DNA of 64,000 bases from an uncultured Clostridia bacterium (GCA_947589045.1 CANQBQ010000011.1:1-64000), one strand, 5' to 3'; shown: positions 31,812-41,159, numbered from the stretch's first letter. Numbers and translations: made by a program. The notes: generated from the letters alone by a model not told the origin.

Positions 31812-33326
31812 CTAATCTACATGCATATTTATCTTGCCGAAGTCAAAGTCCTCGCTCACGTTTTTGCTTATGTTATGCTTTGTTGCGGCTTTGAGAAGCA
31901 CCGAGCGGTTACGCTTTGTAACGAGCGGGTCCTCGATTATTCCGGGTCCGCCGATACAACCGTAAGCGCACGCCATACCCTCCAAAATATCCGCGTCGAG
32001 CTTGCCCGCCTTGAGAAGCATAAGCATCTTTTTGCACTCCTCCGCGCCGTTGCACCTCTCGACCTTGACCGGCTTTTCAAAGTTCTTTTCCTTCAAAACC
32101 TGTCCGACTGCCGCCGCAACGCCGCCCGACACCGCAAACTCCTTGCCGTAATACGTGCCGTCGTCCTCCTCGGGGTCCGGCTTTTCAAACTCTATCTCTT
32201 TTGCGTCGAACATTCCCAAAAGCTCCTCGAACGTGAGAACATAGTCGGCGTTGTCCGATATTCCGAAATTCTTTATTTCGTTTTTCTTCGCGATACACGG
32301 ACCGATAAACGTCACCGAGCAGCCCTCATACATCGCCTTCAAATATCTCGAAAGCGCGGCGGCGGGGGAAAGAGTCGTTGACATATTCTCAAAGACCTGA
32401 GGGAAGTGCTTGATTATCATCTGCTTAAAGGCGGGGCAGCAGGACGTGGTGAGCGGCTTGCCCTCCGCCATATGCTCCTCAAGCTCCTCGGCTTCATAGT
32501 ACGCGGTGGCATCGCCGCCGAGAGCCACCTCAAAAGCGTCGGTAAATCCGATTTTTTTAAGAGCCGCCTTGATCATTGTCACGGTCACCTCCGCGCCGAA
32601 CTGACCCTCGATAGACGGCGCAAAAATCGCAAACACCTTTTTCTTGTCCGATTTGGCGGACGCGTCCGCGTTTTCGTTTACAAACTCCTCGTGCGTCATC
32701 GCGGTTTTCAGTTCCTCGATAACGCTCGTCATAAACGAAATGTCCGAAATCGCACCGAACGGACAGTCGCGCACACACGCGCCGCAGTTTATGCACTTGT
32801 CCTCCTCGATTTTCGCGATTTTATTTTCATCATATGTAATTGCGTTGACGGGGCACGCCGCCTTACAGGGGCGCACCAGGTCGGTAATCGCGTTATATGG
32901 GCATACCTTGGCGCATCTGCCGCACTCATGGCACTTTTGCTGGTCTATGTACGCGCCGTGGGGCGTTATGCTTATCGCGCCGAACGAGCAAGCCTTAACG
33001 CACTTCTTTGCGATACACTTCTGACAGTTCGGAGTTACGTGAAATCTGCTGAGCGGACAGCCCTCGCAGCCCTCGCGTATTACATGAACTATATTTTCGC
33101 CGCCTTCCTCGCCCGCGGGGAGCTTGCCCGTGGCAAGCCTGACGCGCTGACGCACGATTTCCCGCTCCTTAAAGACACAGCATCTGAATTTCGGAGTAAT
33201 TCCCGGAATGACCATATAAGGAATTTCGTCCTTATGTTCCTCCAGCGTTCCTTCAAACGCAAATTTTGCAACGCACTTGAAAACATCGTGCTTTATATTA
33301 TTGACATCGGAATAATACTGCGCCAT
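31812..33326 (-). CDS. Monomeric [FeFe] hydrogenase with N-terminal [4Fe-4S] clusters
   Basis: Iron-only hydrogenase, 504 residues, oxygen-sensitive and cytoplasmic (no signal peptide). The N-terminal part binds several [4Fe-4S] clusters (CQKCIAKKCVKAC, CHECGRCAKVCPYNAI, CKAACPVNAI, CINCGACVRDCPFGAI). The C-terminal part has the three H-cluster motifs TTSCCPAFKQMI, IGPCIAKKNEIK and LEGMACAYGCIGGPG with all cluster ligands. TSCCPAF instead of TSCCPxW and the N-terminal extension suggest a group B type rather than the classical group A enzyme; that is from motif shape only. GGAGGGG precedes the ATG. It probably evolves H2 from ferredoxin during fermentation. No maturase genes are nearby. Confidence 0.92.
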   Translation of the reverse strand: MAQYYSDVNNIKHDVFKCVAKFAFEGTLEEHKDEIPYMVIPGITPKFRCCVFKEREIVRQRVRLATGKLPAGEEGGENIVHVIREGCEGCPLSRFHVTPNCQKCIAKKCVKACSFGAISITPHGAYIDQQKCHECGRCAKVCPYNAITDLVRPCKAACPVNAITYDENKIAKIEEDKCINCGACVRDCPFGAISDISFMTSVIEELKTAMTHEEFVNENADASAKSDKKKVFAIFAPSIEGQFGAEVTVTMIKAALKKIGFTDAFEVALGGDATAYYEAEELEEHMAEGKPLTTSCCPAFKQMIIKHFPQVFENMSTTLSPAAALSRYLKAMYEGCSVTFIGPCIAKKNEIKNFGISDNADYVLTFEELLGMFDAKEIEFEKPDPEEDDGTYYGKEFAVSGGVAAAVGQVLKEKNFEKPVKVERCNGAEECKKMLMLLKAGKLDADILEGMACAYGCIGGPGIIEDPLVTKRNRSVLLKAATKHNISKNVSEDFDFGKINMHVD

Positions 33327-33360
33327 ATAAATCCCCTCCAAAAGCTAATCAATCGTTATC

Positions 33361-33389
33361 ATTGTAGCATATTATATAAATTTAGTCAA
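33361..33389 (-). promoter_or_regulatory. Sigma-A promoter of the hydrogenase gene
   Basis: Minus strand TTGACT (33384-33389), 17-bp spacer, TACAAT (33361-33366). Confidence 0.8.
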
Positions 33390-33397
33390 CATATCGG

Positions 33398-34444
33398 TTA
33401 TAATAACAAATTAACAAAATTTTCTCTCTTTTTGAACAAGCCCCCGAAGGACTTGTCCTCCTCATACCCCGACGCGAGCTCGGCAAGCCGCTTCACGTCA
33501 ACCGAAATGTCCGCGTGTCCCGTGACGCGCACCACCGACCCCCGCGATATTTGAAAGACCGCGTTATTGCGCTCTATGTTTTCGTCGGTAACCTTTATAC
33601 GAATGTCTCCCTCAAAATCCCGCGCCAAAATTTCAAGAACCGCCCGCACATCGACAATACGCATCATCGCAAAGCGTTTGCTCTCCGCCTCGGCAAAACC
33701 GCGCTCAAACGCGGAGCGCGGAGCGGTAATTTTAAAATTCTCCGCGCCAATCTCGCCGAGCAAGCTCTCGGCAATGCACGGATTTTCGCACATCATCTCA
33801 AACACCTCGGCGGTATTCGTGCTTTTGTCGAGCCGATACAGCGCGTAACCGCCGTCGGCAAGCACACAGCCGCCGCCCGAATTTAATATTACGTCCTCCA
33901 GGATAAGCCGTAGGTCCTGCCCGCTCCGAATGACAAACCCGTTGAGCGCCGCCGTACAACGTCTGTAAATCTCGTCAAGCCGAGCGGCGGTTTCGTCCGA
34001 AAGCGGTGCCGTATGCGCGCCGCCCCTCTTAAAATGTCTGCCGCACAGAGTGTAAACCGTCTTGTCGCAGTACGCCGAAAAGCCCTGCTTCTCATAAAAT
34101 TCAAAGTTGAACGGCACCAAAATCGCAATCGGTATGCCGCGCCGCGCCATCAGCGAAAACGCCTCCGCCTGCAGGCTCTTGTAACAGCCGCGCATACGAT
34201 ATTCGGGGAGCGTTGCAACGCCCGAAATATATGACACGGGTACAGCCCGACCGCAAAGGCTGAGCGTGTACGGCATAAGCTGCATATTCGCGCACAAAAC
34301 GCCGTTCTCCTCAAAAACAAGGGTGTTTTTCGGGGAGTAGTTCCGTGAAAAATTCCATTTTATAAAATGGGGAGGGTCGTCGAAGCATATATCCCACATA
34401 TTCGCTATAAGCTTCGTCTCATCCTCCCTCGCAAGACGTATCAT
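33398..34444 (-). CDS. Eis-like GNAT acetyltransferase
   Basis: N-acetyltransferase of the Eis type, 348 residues. The N-terminal GNAT domain has YISGVATLPEYRMRGCYKSL, with the acetyl-CoA loop VATLPEYRMRGCY, and FEFYEKQGFSAYCDK as the family's second motif. A second degenerate GNAT-like part and a C-terminal SCP2-like domain (FEGDIRIKVTDENIERNNAVFQI, RVTGHADISVDVKRLAEL) complete the Eis architecture. Substrates of Eis relatives include aminoglycosides and protein lysines; none can be assigned here. The ATG at 34444 has GGTGG in front and a consensus promoter at 34464-34492. It is divergent from the ABC exporter. Confidence 0.86.
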   Translation of the reverse strand: MIRLAREDETKLIANMWDICFDDPPHFIKWNFSRNYSPKNTLVFEENGVLCANMQLMPYTLSLCGRAVPVSYISGVATLPEYRMRGCYKSLQAEAFSLMARRGIPIAILVPFNFEFYEKQGFSAYCDKTVYTLCGRHFKRGGAHTAPLSDETAARLDEIYRRCTAALNGFVIRSGQDLRLILEDVILNSGGGCVLADGGYALYRLDKSTNTAEVFEMMCENPCIAESLLGEIGAENFKITAPRSAFERGFAEAESKRFAMMRIVDVRAVLEILARDFEGDIRIKVTDENIERNNAVFQISRGSVVRVTGHADISVDVKRLAELASGYEEDKSFGGLFKKRENFVNLLL

Positions 34445-34463
34445 TAAAGCCACCACCAATACA

Positions 34464-34492
34464 ATTATACAATATTTTTTGATTGCGTTCAA
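34464..34492 (-). promoter_or_regulatory. Sigma-A promoter of the acetyltransferase gene
   Basis: Minus strand TTGAAC (34487-34492), 17-bp spacer, TATAAT (34464-34469). Confidence 0.82.
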
Positions 34493-34524
34493 CTATTTTT
34501 GTATATATTTGGCGCTCCGTCAAA

Positions 34525-34553
34525 TTGACTTTGCAAAAACAGGGGTGTATAAT
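34525..34553 (+). promoter_or_regulatory. Sigma-A promoter of the ABC exporter gene
   Basis: TTGACT (34525-34530), 17-bp spacer, TATAAT (34548-34553). Confidence 0.85.
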
Positions 34554-34576
34554 AGCGTTTGGAGGGGGTATGTATT

Positions 34577-36400
34577 ATGAAGGTTCTCAAACGAATTGGC
34601 GGCAAGGCTTCTTTCTCCAGTCAGGATATGGAGAAATTTGACTTTATACCGAGATTTTCAAAAAACCGAAACCACAGCTTCCGAACGCTGGCAAGCCTCT
34701 ACAAGGGCAATTACGGTAAGCTGTCCGGCTCGTCGTTTTTGTACTTTATAAAGCATTTGCCCACCCTTTTATTGCCCGCGGTGACCGCGAACATTATCAA
34801 CGCGGCGACCTACGGTGTCGGAAACAGTATGCGCGTCATAATATTAAACGTGATTTTTATGCTCGTGCTTTTGATTATCCACGTTCCCACAAACTATTTC
34901 CACACAAAGCTGTACTCCCGCGCGATAAGATTTGTCGAGGCGGCGCTCCGCAACTCCATAACGCGAAAGCTCCAGCAGCTTTCAATATCGTATCACAACC
35001 TTATGCAGTCGGGGCGTTTGCTCTCCAAGGTTATGCGCGACGTCGAAGCCATACAAACGCTGTCGCATCAGCTTTTTATAAATATCGTAAACGTGATTAT
35101 GAGCCTTGCGATTGCGATAGGCTTCACGCTTTCAAAAAGCGTGACCGTTTTCCTGTTCTTTGTCGCGACGGTTCCGGTGGCGGCGGCGGTAATGTTTTAT
35201 TTCAAAAAGGATATTAAAACGCGCAACCGCGAGTTCAGGCAGGAAATGGAGCTTACCAGCGCGAAGGTGGTCGAAATGATAGACCTTGTTCCGATAACCC
35301 GCGCACACGCGCTTGAGGACTACGAAATAGCGCGTATCTCAAATCAGCTTGTCGAGACTGCCGAAAAGGGCTACCGTCTCGATATAATACAGTCGCTTTT
35401 CGGAGATATAAGCTGGACCGTGTTTATGGTATTTCAGGTCATCTGTCTCGGATTTACGGGTCTTTTGGCATACCGCGGCAGTATAATGGTCGGCGACATC
35501 GCTATGTATCAGTCGTATTTTTCAACCATTGTGAGCCAGATTTTGGCAATAACCAACCTGCTCCCTATCATATCCAAGGGCTTGGAGTCGGTCACCTCCA
35601 TAGGCGACGTACTGCTTGAGGAAAACGTGGAGGACAGCAAGCACAAAAGAAAGCTCAAGGACGTTGACGGTAATTTTGAGTTTAAAAACGTCGGATTTTC
35701 ATATATGGGAAGCGACACGCCGGTGCTGTCCGACTTCACTCTGTCCGTCAAGGCGGGCGAAACCATAGCGTTCGTCGGAGAGTCGGGCGCGGGCAAGACC
35801 ACGCTTTTGAACCTTATCATCGGATATATGTACCCGTCAAAGGGAAAAATTTTGATTGACGGCAACGACATAACCGACATAAATCTGCAAAGCTACCGAA
35901 AGCATATCGCGGTCGTGCCGCAGAACTCTATCTTGTTCACGGGTACGATAAAGGACAACATCACCTACGGCAGAGCCAATGTTTCGGACGAGGAGCTCAA
36001 AGGCGTTATCGAGGACGCAAACCTCACCGAGCTTATAGAAAGCCTGCCCGACGGCTGGGACACCCCGATAACCGAGCACGGAAACAACCTCTCGGGCGGA
36101 CAGCGGCAGAGAGTGTCGATTGCCCGCGCGCTGATACGAAACCCCAAAATTATAATTCTGGACGAGGCAACCTCGGCGCTCGACACCGTTTCGGAGCGAA
36201 AAATACAAGAGGCTCTCGAAAACCTAAAGGACGGCAGGACGACGTTCATCGTGGCGCACCGACTTTCAACAATTAAAAACGCCGACCGAATAGCGGTAAT
36301 TTCGGAGGGCGTATGCCGCGAAATAGGAAACTATGATGAGCTTATGGCAAAGCGCGGACTTTTCTACCATATGCAGAATGTTCAAAACGCGGACGCGTAA
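34577..36400 (+). CDS. ABC exporter, fused membrane and ATPase domains
   Basis: Half-transporter of the type I exporter family, 607 residues, presumably a homodimer since no partner gene adjoins. Residues about 60-340 are six membrane segments (for example VIILNVIFMLVLLIIHVPTN, ITNLLPIISKGLESV). The ATPase has Walker A GESGAGKTT, Q-loop VVPQNSILF, signature LSGGQRQRVSIARAL, Walker B IIILDEATS and the His switch IVAHRL. The ATG at 34577 has GGAGGGGG in front; an in-frame TTG at 34559 lies on that site. Lipid, peptide or drug export are all possible. Confidence 0.9.
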   Translation: MKVLKRIGGKASFSSQDMEKFDFIPRFSKNRNHSFRTLASLYKGNYGKLSGSSFLYFIKHLPTLLLPAVTANIINAATYGVGNSMRVIILNVIFMLVLLIIHVPTNYFHTKLYSRAIRFVEAALRNSITRKLQQLSISYHNLMQSGRLLSKVMRDVEAIQTLSHQLFINIVNVIMSLAIAIGFTLSKSVTVFLFFVATVPVAAAVMFYFKKDIKTRNREFRQEMELTSAKVVEMIDLVPITRAHALEDYEIARISNQLVETAEKGYRLDIIQSLFGDISWTVFMVFQVICLGFTGLLAYRGSIMVGDIAMYQSYFSTIVSQILAITNLLPIISKGLESVTSIGDVLLEENVEDSKHKRKLKDVDGNFEFKNVGFSYMGSDTPVLSDFTLSVKAGETIAFVGESGAGKTTLLNLIIGYMYPSKGKILIDGNDITDINLQSYRKHIAVVPQNSILFTGTIKDNITYGRANVSDEELKGVIEDANLTELIESLPDGWDTPITEHGNNLSGGQRQRVSIARALIRNPKIIILDEATSALDTVSERKIQEALENLKDGRTTFIVAHRLSTIKNADRIAVISEGVCREIGNYDELMAKRGLFYHMQNVQNADA

Positions 36401-36408
36401 ATAAATAT

Positions 36409-36444
36409 AAAAAGGCGGCTTTCATTTTGAAAGCCGCCTTTTTT
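36409..36444. terminator. Bidirectional terminator between ABC gene and clpC
   Basis: AAAAAGGCGGCTTTC paired with GAAAGCCGCCTTTTT, 5-nt loop, T runs on both strands; serves both converging genes. Confidence 0.9.
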
Positions 36445-36452
36445 GTTTTACA

Positions 36453-38909
36453 TTACTCCTCGGATTTAACCGCCGAGAACTTTTCATTCTCCGCCTTTAT
36501 GGTTATATTGTCGCCCGCCTTTATCTTTCCCGCGAGCATTTCCTCCGCTATCATATCCTCGATTTTCGACTGTATTGCGCGGCGGAGCGGGCGTGCGCCG
36601 TATATCGGGTCGAAGCCCTGCTTTGCAATCTCGCTTATCGCGCTGTCGTCCGCGTGAGCGGTAATTCCGTTGGACGCAAGACCGTCGATAAGAGTCTTCA
36701 TCATCTTTGAAGCGATTTCGCGTATGTTGTCCTCGGTCAGCTTATGGAACACGATTATATCGTCCACCCTGTTCAAAAATTCGGGGCGGAACGCTCTCTT
36801 TACCTCGGACATTACGTTGGATTTGATTTTCTCGTAATTGCTGTCGTTATCCTTTTCGCCGCCCGTTGCAAAGCCGAGCGACTTATCCTCGGTTATTGAA
36901 CGTGCACCGAGATTTGAGGTCATAATTATGACCGTGTTCCTGAAGTCCACGCGTTTGCCCTGCGCGTCGGTCAAAATACCGTCGTCCAAAATCTGGAGCA
37001 GTATGTTGAACACGTCGGGGTGCGCCTTTTCAATCTCGTCAAAGAGAATTACCGAATAGGGCTTGCGGCGTACCTTTTCGGTGAGCTGACCACCCTCGTC
37101 GTAGCCCACATATCCGGGAGGCGAGCCGACAAGACGCGAAACGGTGTGCTTTTCCATATACTCGGACATATCTATTCTTATCATAGCGTCCTCGTCTCCG
37201 AACATAGCCTCGGCAAGCGCCTTGGAAAGCTCGGTCTTACCTACGCCGGTGGGTCCCAAGAATATAAACGAGCCTATCGGGCGCTTCGGGTCTTTAAGAC
37301 CGACTCTGCCGCGCCTTATTGCCTTTGAAACGGCGCTGACCGCCTCCTCCTGTCCTATAACTCGCTTATGAAGCTCCTCTTCCAAATGGAGAAGTCTCTC
37401 GCTCTCTGTTTGCTCAAGCGACTTTACGGGTATGCCCGTCCACGAGGAAATAAGCTGAGCCACAACGTCCTTTGTGACCTGAACCTCGTTCGCGTTCGCG
37501 GAGCTTCGCCAGTTATCCTTTACCGAATTAAGCTCGCCGACAAGCTCGTTTTCCTTATCGCGAAGCTTCGCCGCCTGCTCGTATTCCTGAGCGGTTATGG
37601 CCTCCTCCTTCTCCTGCTTTATCTTGTTTATCTTTTCCTCAAGCTCCTTGACGTCGGGAGGCGCGGTAAGCTGATTGAGCCTTATTTTCGACGCTGCTTC
37701 GTCTATGAGGTCTATCGCCTTGTCGGGCAGAAACCTGTCCGAAATGTATCTTACCGACATTTTAACCGCCGCTTCTATCGCCTCATCGGTAATTTTTACC
37801 TTATGATGCGCCTCGTATTTGTCGCGGATACCCTTTAAAATCTCGATGCTTTCCTCCTCGGTCGGCTCGTCTACCGTGATGGGCTGGAAACGTCTCTCCA
37901 AAGCCGCGTCCTTTTCGATATACTTGCGGTACTCGTCAAGCGTGGTCGCGCCTATGAGCTGAATTTCGCCGCGCGCCAGCGACGGCTTCAAAATATTCGC
38001 CGCGTCTATCGCGCCTTCCGCCGCGCCCGCTCCGATTATGGTGTGGATTTCATCGATAAACAAAATCACGTTGCCCGCCTTGCGTATTTCTTCGAGAGCC
38101 TTTTTAAGCCTGTCCTCAAACTCGCCGCGGTACTTCGCGCCCGCCACCATAGACGACAAATCGAGTGCAACCACCTTTTTGTCGGTAAGGGTTTCGGGGA
38201 CGCTTCCCGCGACTATCTTTTGCGCCAAGCCTTCGGCTATCGCGGTTTTGCCGACGCCCGGCTCGCCGACCAGACAGGGGTTGTTTTTGGTTCGTCTGCT
38301 GAGCACCTGAATTACGCGCTCTATAACCTTGTCTCGTCCGATTATCGGGTCAAACTTGTTCTCCTTTGCCATCTTGGTCAAATCTCTGCCGAACTGGTCG
38401 AGCGTCGGGGTCTTGCCGCCGCGGGAGGGCGCGCCGCCCGAAATTCCCGACGGTGTTTCCTCGTCGCCCTCCTGATGGTTTATGAAGTTCATAACCGTGT
38501 TATAAAGACCCTGCAAGCTTACGCCGAGCGAGCCGAGTATTCTGACCGCGATACTCTCACCCTCGCGCAATATGGCGGTTAAGATATGCTCGGTTCCGAT
38601 ATAGCTGTGTCCGAGCCGCGCCGCCTCGTTGTAGCTGAGTTCAAGTATTCGCTTTGTACGCGGAGTCATACCCTCGGGCGGAATGTCGGTCGGCTCGCCG
38701 ACTCCGACAAACGCCGAGATTTTATCAATAATTTTTTCGGGAGTTACGCCCACCTCGGAAAGTGCGCGTGCCGCCACGCCTTCTCCCTCCTGCGTAAGTC
38801 CGAGCAAAATATGCTCGGTTCCGATATAGTTGTGACCCAGGTCCATCGCGCCCTCCTCCGCGAGGTTAAGCGCGGTCTGAGCGCGTTCGGTAAATCTGTT
38901 GTCAAGCAT
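36453..38909 (-). CDS. clpC: ATP-dependent Clp protease ATPase subunit ClpC
   Basis: Hsp100 unfoldase that feeds ClpP, 818 residues. It has two N-terminal Clp repeats (about 5-145: ALNLAEEGAMDLGHNYIGTEHILLGL and RTKRILELSYNEAARLGHSYIGTEH), AAA-1 with GEPGVGKTA, the central UVR/M-domain region (QEYEQAAKLRDKE) that contacts McsB/MecA-type adaptors, AAA-2 with GPTGVGKTE, and a C-terminal D2-small domain. It is the last gene of the ctsR-mcsA-mcsB-clpC operon; its ATG overlaps the mcsB stop by 8 bp. Expression should be under CtsR control. Confidence 0.97.
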   Translation of the reverse strand: MLDNRFTERAQTALNLAEEGAMDLGHNYIGTEHILLGLTQEGEGVAARALSEVGVTPEKIIDKISAFVGVGEPTDIPPEGMTPRTKRILELSYNEAARLGHSYIGTEHILTAILREGESIAVRILGSLGVSLQGLYNTVMNFINHQEGDEETPSGISGGAPSRGGKTPTLDQFGRDLTKMAKENKFDPIIGRDKVIERVIQVLSRRTKNNPCLVGEPGVGKTAIAEGLAQKIVAGSVPETLTDKKVVALDLSSMVAGAKYRGEFEDRLKKALEEIRKAGNVILFIDEIHTIIGAGAAEGAIDAANILKPSLARGEIQLIGATTLDEYRKYIEKDAALERRFQPITVDEPTEEESIEILKGIRDKYEAHHKVKITDEAIEAAVKMSVRYISDRFLPDKAIDLIDEAASKIRLNQLTAPPDVKELEEKINKIKQEKEEAITAQEYEQAAKLRDKENELVGELNSVKDNWRSSANANEVQVTKDVVAQLISSWTGIPVKSLEQTESERLLHLEEELHKRVIGQEEAVSAVSKAIRRGRVGLKDPKRPIGSFIFLGPTGVGKTELSKALAEAMFGDEDAMIRIDMSEYMEKHTVSRLVGSPPGYVGYDEGGQLTEKVRRKPYSVILFDEIEKAHPDVFNILLQILDDGILTDAQGKRVDFRNTVIIMTSNLGARSITEDKSLGFATGGEKDNDSNYEKIKSNVMSEVKRAFRPEFLNRVDDIIVFHKLTEDNIREIASKMMKTLIDGLASNGITAHADDSAISEIAKQGFDPIYGARPLRRAIQSKIEDMIAEEMLAGKIKAGDNITIKAENEKFSAVKSEE

Positions 38910-39993
38910 TTAAATCATCTCCTTGCTCCGCACACTCTGCGGTTTTATTTTCTTTATCCGAACCGTCCGAACCGTTTAAACCGTCCGAACAGGGAGCCTT
39001 TGTCAGCTCCTTTGTTATTTCCGCACGCTTTAAATCCCTCTCGCGTGCGCTGAAAATGTTAAACGTGTTTACTATGGTCGCGGGGAAAGTTCGGTACATA
39101 ACGTCGTTGAGCATCTCGACCGAAACGCCCTCTATTATGCCGAGAGAAATTCCGAGCCGCACATCCGAAAGCCGCGCCAGCGCCTCCTGCCCGCTCATAA
39201 GTCTTGCGTTGGTAAGTATGCCCAGCGAGCGCAGAACTCTGTCCTCGGTTTCATATTTACTGCTCTCGTACAGCTTTTTGCGAAGCTCCCGCTCCTTTTC
39301 GACTATTTCTCCGGTTATCTGCTCCAGCTTGTTCCATATTTCTTCTTCGGAAACGCCGAGCGTCACCTGATTTGAAATCTGGAATATGTTGCCCGCCGAA
39401 TTACTGCCCTCGCCGTAAAGTCCGCGCACCGTCATACCCAGCGTTGAAAGGGAGCGGAAAATCCTATCGGCGTTGTTGCTCATAACCATAGCCGGCAAAA
39501 ACACCATTACCGACGCTCTCATGCCGGTGCCGACGTTTGTGGGACAACAGGTTAGATAGCCTATCTGAGGGTCAAACGCAAAATCCACGCTCGCCTCCAG
39601 CTTATCGTCCAGCCTGTTCGCCTCGGCAAGACAGCTCTTGTCAAGACCCGACGACATATACTGTATCCTGATATGGTCCTCCTCATTCAGCATAATTGCG
39701 GCGCGCTCGTCGCCGCTCAGCAAAAGTCCCGTCTTGCGTGTCGACGATACCATTTCGGGGCTTATTATGTGCTTTTCTGCAAGAGCCTGACGCTCGTAGT
39801 CGCGCATTGCGGAAATGTCGATAAACTTCATATCCTTGTCACCTTCAAACGCCTTGCGGCACTTTTCGATGACCTCGCCCTGATTTTTTTTCGTCATACG
39901 CGGCGCGAACGGTATCGAAGCAATATTGCGCGCCAGTCTGACTCTTGTGGAGAGTACCACATCGCCCATATTTCCGTTTTCGGTGTACCACAT
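38902..39993 (-). CDS. mcsB: Protein arginine kinase McsB
   Basis: Phosphorylates protein arginines, marking them for ClpCP. The 363-residue protein has the phosphagen-kinase fold: VVLSTRVRLARNIASIPF at the N-terminus, a SSGLDKSCLAEANRLDD loop, GYLTCCPTNVGTGMRASVM and VRGLYGEGSNSAGNIFQISNQVTLG as nucleotide and substrate loops. The C-terminus is extended by an acidic, Asn/Asp-rich tail (SDGLNGSDGSDKENKTAECAEQGDD) after the usual end. AGGGGGGAA within the mcsA end provides the RBS. It is the third gene of the CtsR operon. Confidence 0.95.
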   Translation of the reverse strand: MWYTENGNMGDVVLSTRVRLARNIASIPFAPRMTKKNQGEVIEKCRKAFEGDKDMKFIDISAMRDYERQALAEKHIISPEMVSSTRKTGLLLSGDERAAIMLNEEDHIRIQYMSSGLDKSCLAEANRLDDKLEASVDFAFDPQIGYLTCCPTNVGTGMRASVMVFLPAMVMSNNADRIFRSLSTLGMTVRGLYGEGSNSAGNIFQISNQVTLGVSEEEIWNKLEQITGEIVEKERELRKKLYESSKYETEDRVLRSLGILTNARLMSGQEALARLSDVRLGISLGIIEGVSVEMLNDVMYRTFPATIVNTFNIFSARERDLKRAEITKELTKAPCSDGLNGSDGSDKENKTAECAEQGDDLNA

Positions 39994-39996
39994 AAT

Positions 39997-40491
39997 TTAT
40001 TCCCCCCTAAGCTCCTTGATTTTATCGCGTATCTTCGCCGCCTGTTCAAATTCCTGCTTCATAACGGCTCGGTTCAGCTCGGTTTCGAGCTTTTCTATGC
40101 GGCGGTTTCGGCTTATCTCCGAGCCCGCTCTGCCCGGAATTTTGCCGGTGTGCTGAGCGTTGCCGTGTATCTGCTTTATGGTATTTGCCAGCCGCGAACG
40201 AAATACGTTGTAGCAGTCGGCGCAGCCTATCCTGCTCTTTTGACAAATTTCGTCAAACGTAATGCCGCAGGTCGGGCAGACATTCTGCACGCCCGTCTGC
40301 ATATCGGCGGTTGTGCCGCCGAAAAGACCCGATAAAAAGTTGTTCACTCCGAACGGGTCGCCGCCGAACGGTAAAAAAGTGAACTCCTCATTGGCGCACG
40401 CGCTGCACAGATGCAGCTCCTCCTTTTTTCCGTTTACAACTCTGGAAAAGTGGTTGTTGGCTTCGTTTTTTCCGCATCTTTGACATTTCAT
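39997..40491 (-). CDS. mcsA: McsA, zinc-finger activator of McsB
   Basis: Activator and partner of the arginine kinase, 164 residues. Two zinc-finger pairs are visible: CQRCGKN...CSACANEEF at the N-terminus and CPTCGITFDE...CADCYNVF in the middle. The C-terminus is a UVR motif (ELNRAVMKQEFEQAAKIRDKIKEL). The start codon is preceded by GGGGGTAT. It lies between ctsR and mcsB with 3- and 17-bp spacings, the normal Firmicutes order. Confidence 0.95.
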   Translation of the reverse strand: MKCQRCGKNEANNHFSRVVNGKKEELHLCSACANEEFTFLPFGGDPFGVNNFLSGLFGGTTADMQTGVQNVCPTCGITFDEICQKSRIGCADCYNVFRSRLANTIKQIHGNAQHTGKIPGRAGSEISRNRRIEKLETELNRAVMKQEFEQAAKIRDKIKELRGE

Positions 40492-40508
40492 AATAAATAC
40501 CCCCTTAT

Positions 40509-40955
40509 TTATTTTGCGATGTTTACCAAAATATTTTTAAATATGGCGGCTCTCACCATATCCTGCTCCGGACGCTTCAGCGGTATAGCCTTATCGCCGA
40601 GCGCGGATACGACTATCTTCGCCTCCGCCGCGGTCAAAAATCCGTTGTCGTACAAATTTTGAACTATGGCTCGGGCGTCGTCAAACGCGAGCGAGCCGCC
40701 TATCACATTGACCGTGTGCATAACGTAGTTCCCGCCGACCGGCGCGACCTGAGAAATCTTGATGTAACCGCCGCCGCCGCGCCTGCTCTCTACAATATAC
40801 CCTCTCTCGGGTGAAAATCTCGTCGAAATCACGTAGTTAATTTGAGAAGGCACACAATTAAAACGGTTCGCAAGCTCGTTTCGCTTAAGTTCGATCTCTC
40901 CGCTCTCGCTTAGCATATCCTTTATAAACTGCTCAATCAAATTGCTGAGCTTCAT
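40509..40955 (-). CDS. ctsR: CtsR, repressor of class III heat-shock genes
   Basis: Dimeric heat-sensing repressor, 148 residues. The winged HTH (about 1-70) has ELKRNELANRFNCVPSQINYVISTRFSPERGYIVESRRGGGGYI, with the RGGGGYI wing that inserts in the minor groove; the C-terminal four-helix domain is the McsB target. GAGGTG lies 6 bp ahead of the ATG at 40955; a GTG at 40964 is less likely. It heads the operon and a CtsR box overlies its own transcription start. Confidence 0.95.
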   Translation of the reverse strand: MKLSNLIEQFIKDMLSESGEIELKRNELANRFNCVPSQINYVISTRFSPERGYIVESRRGGGGYIKISQVAPVGGNYVMHTVNVIGGSLAFDDARAIVQNLYDNGFLTAAEAKIVVSALGDKAIPLKRPEQDMVRAAIFKNILVNIAK

Positions 40956-40970
40956 CTTTCTCACCTCGTT

Positions 40971-40993
40971 TTTGACTTTGACTTTCTTTGACC
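40971..40993 (-). promoter_or_regulatory. CtsR operator with an extra heptad
   Basis: Minus strand GGTCAAA-gaa-AGTCAAA (40977-40993) matches the CtsR direct-repeat heptad consensus exactly, and a third heptad AGTCAAA overlaps at 40971-40977. It lies just downstream of the -10 box. Confidence 0.92.
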
Positions 40994-41002
40994 TTTAACA
41001 AT

Positions 41003-41030
41003 ATTATAGCACGATTTTTCATTATGTCAA
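41003..41030 (-). promoter_or_regulatory. Sigma-A promoter of ctsR operon
   Basis: Minus strand TTGACA (41025-41030), 16-bp spacer, TATAAT (41003-41008). The predicted start near 40996 adjoins the CtsR box. Confidence 0.88.
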
Positions 41031-41130
41031 TAGTTTTTCCAAAAATTTTTTAATTTTTATCATCTTTTTTACCTTTGTAACAAAATATTGTGCTTTTTTT
41101 GTCTGAAAAACACCTGATTTATCTCGGTGC

Positions 41131-41159
41131 TTGAAAAGAATTGAGATATATGTTAAAAT
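41131..41159 (+). promoter_or_regulatory. Promoter of metY
   Basis: TTGAAA (41131-41136), 17-bp spacer, TAAAAT (41154-41159). No SAM riboswitch or T-box fits in the short UTR. Confidence 0.72.
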
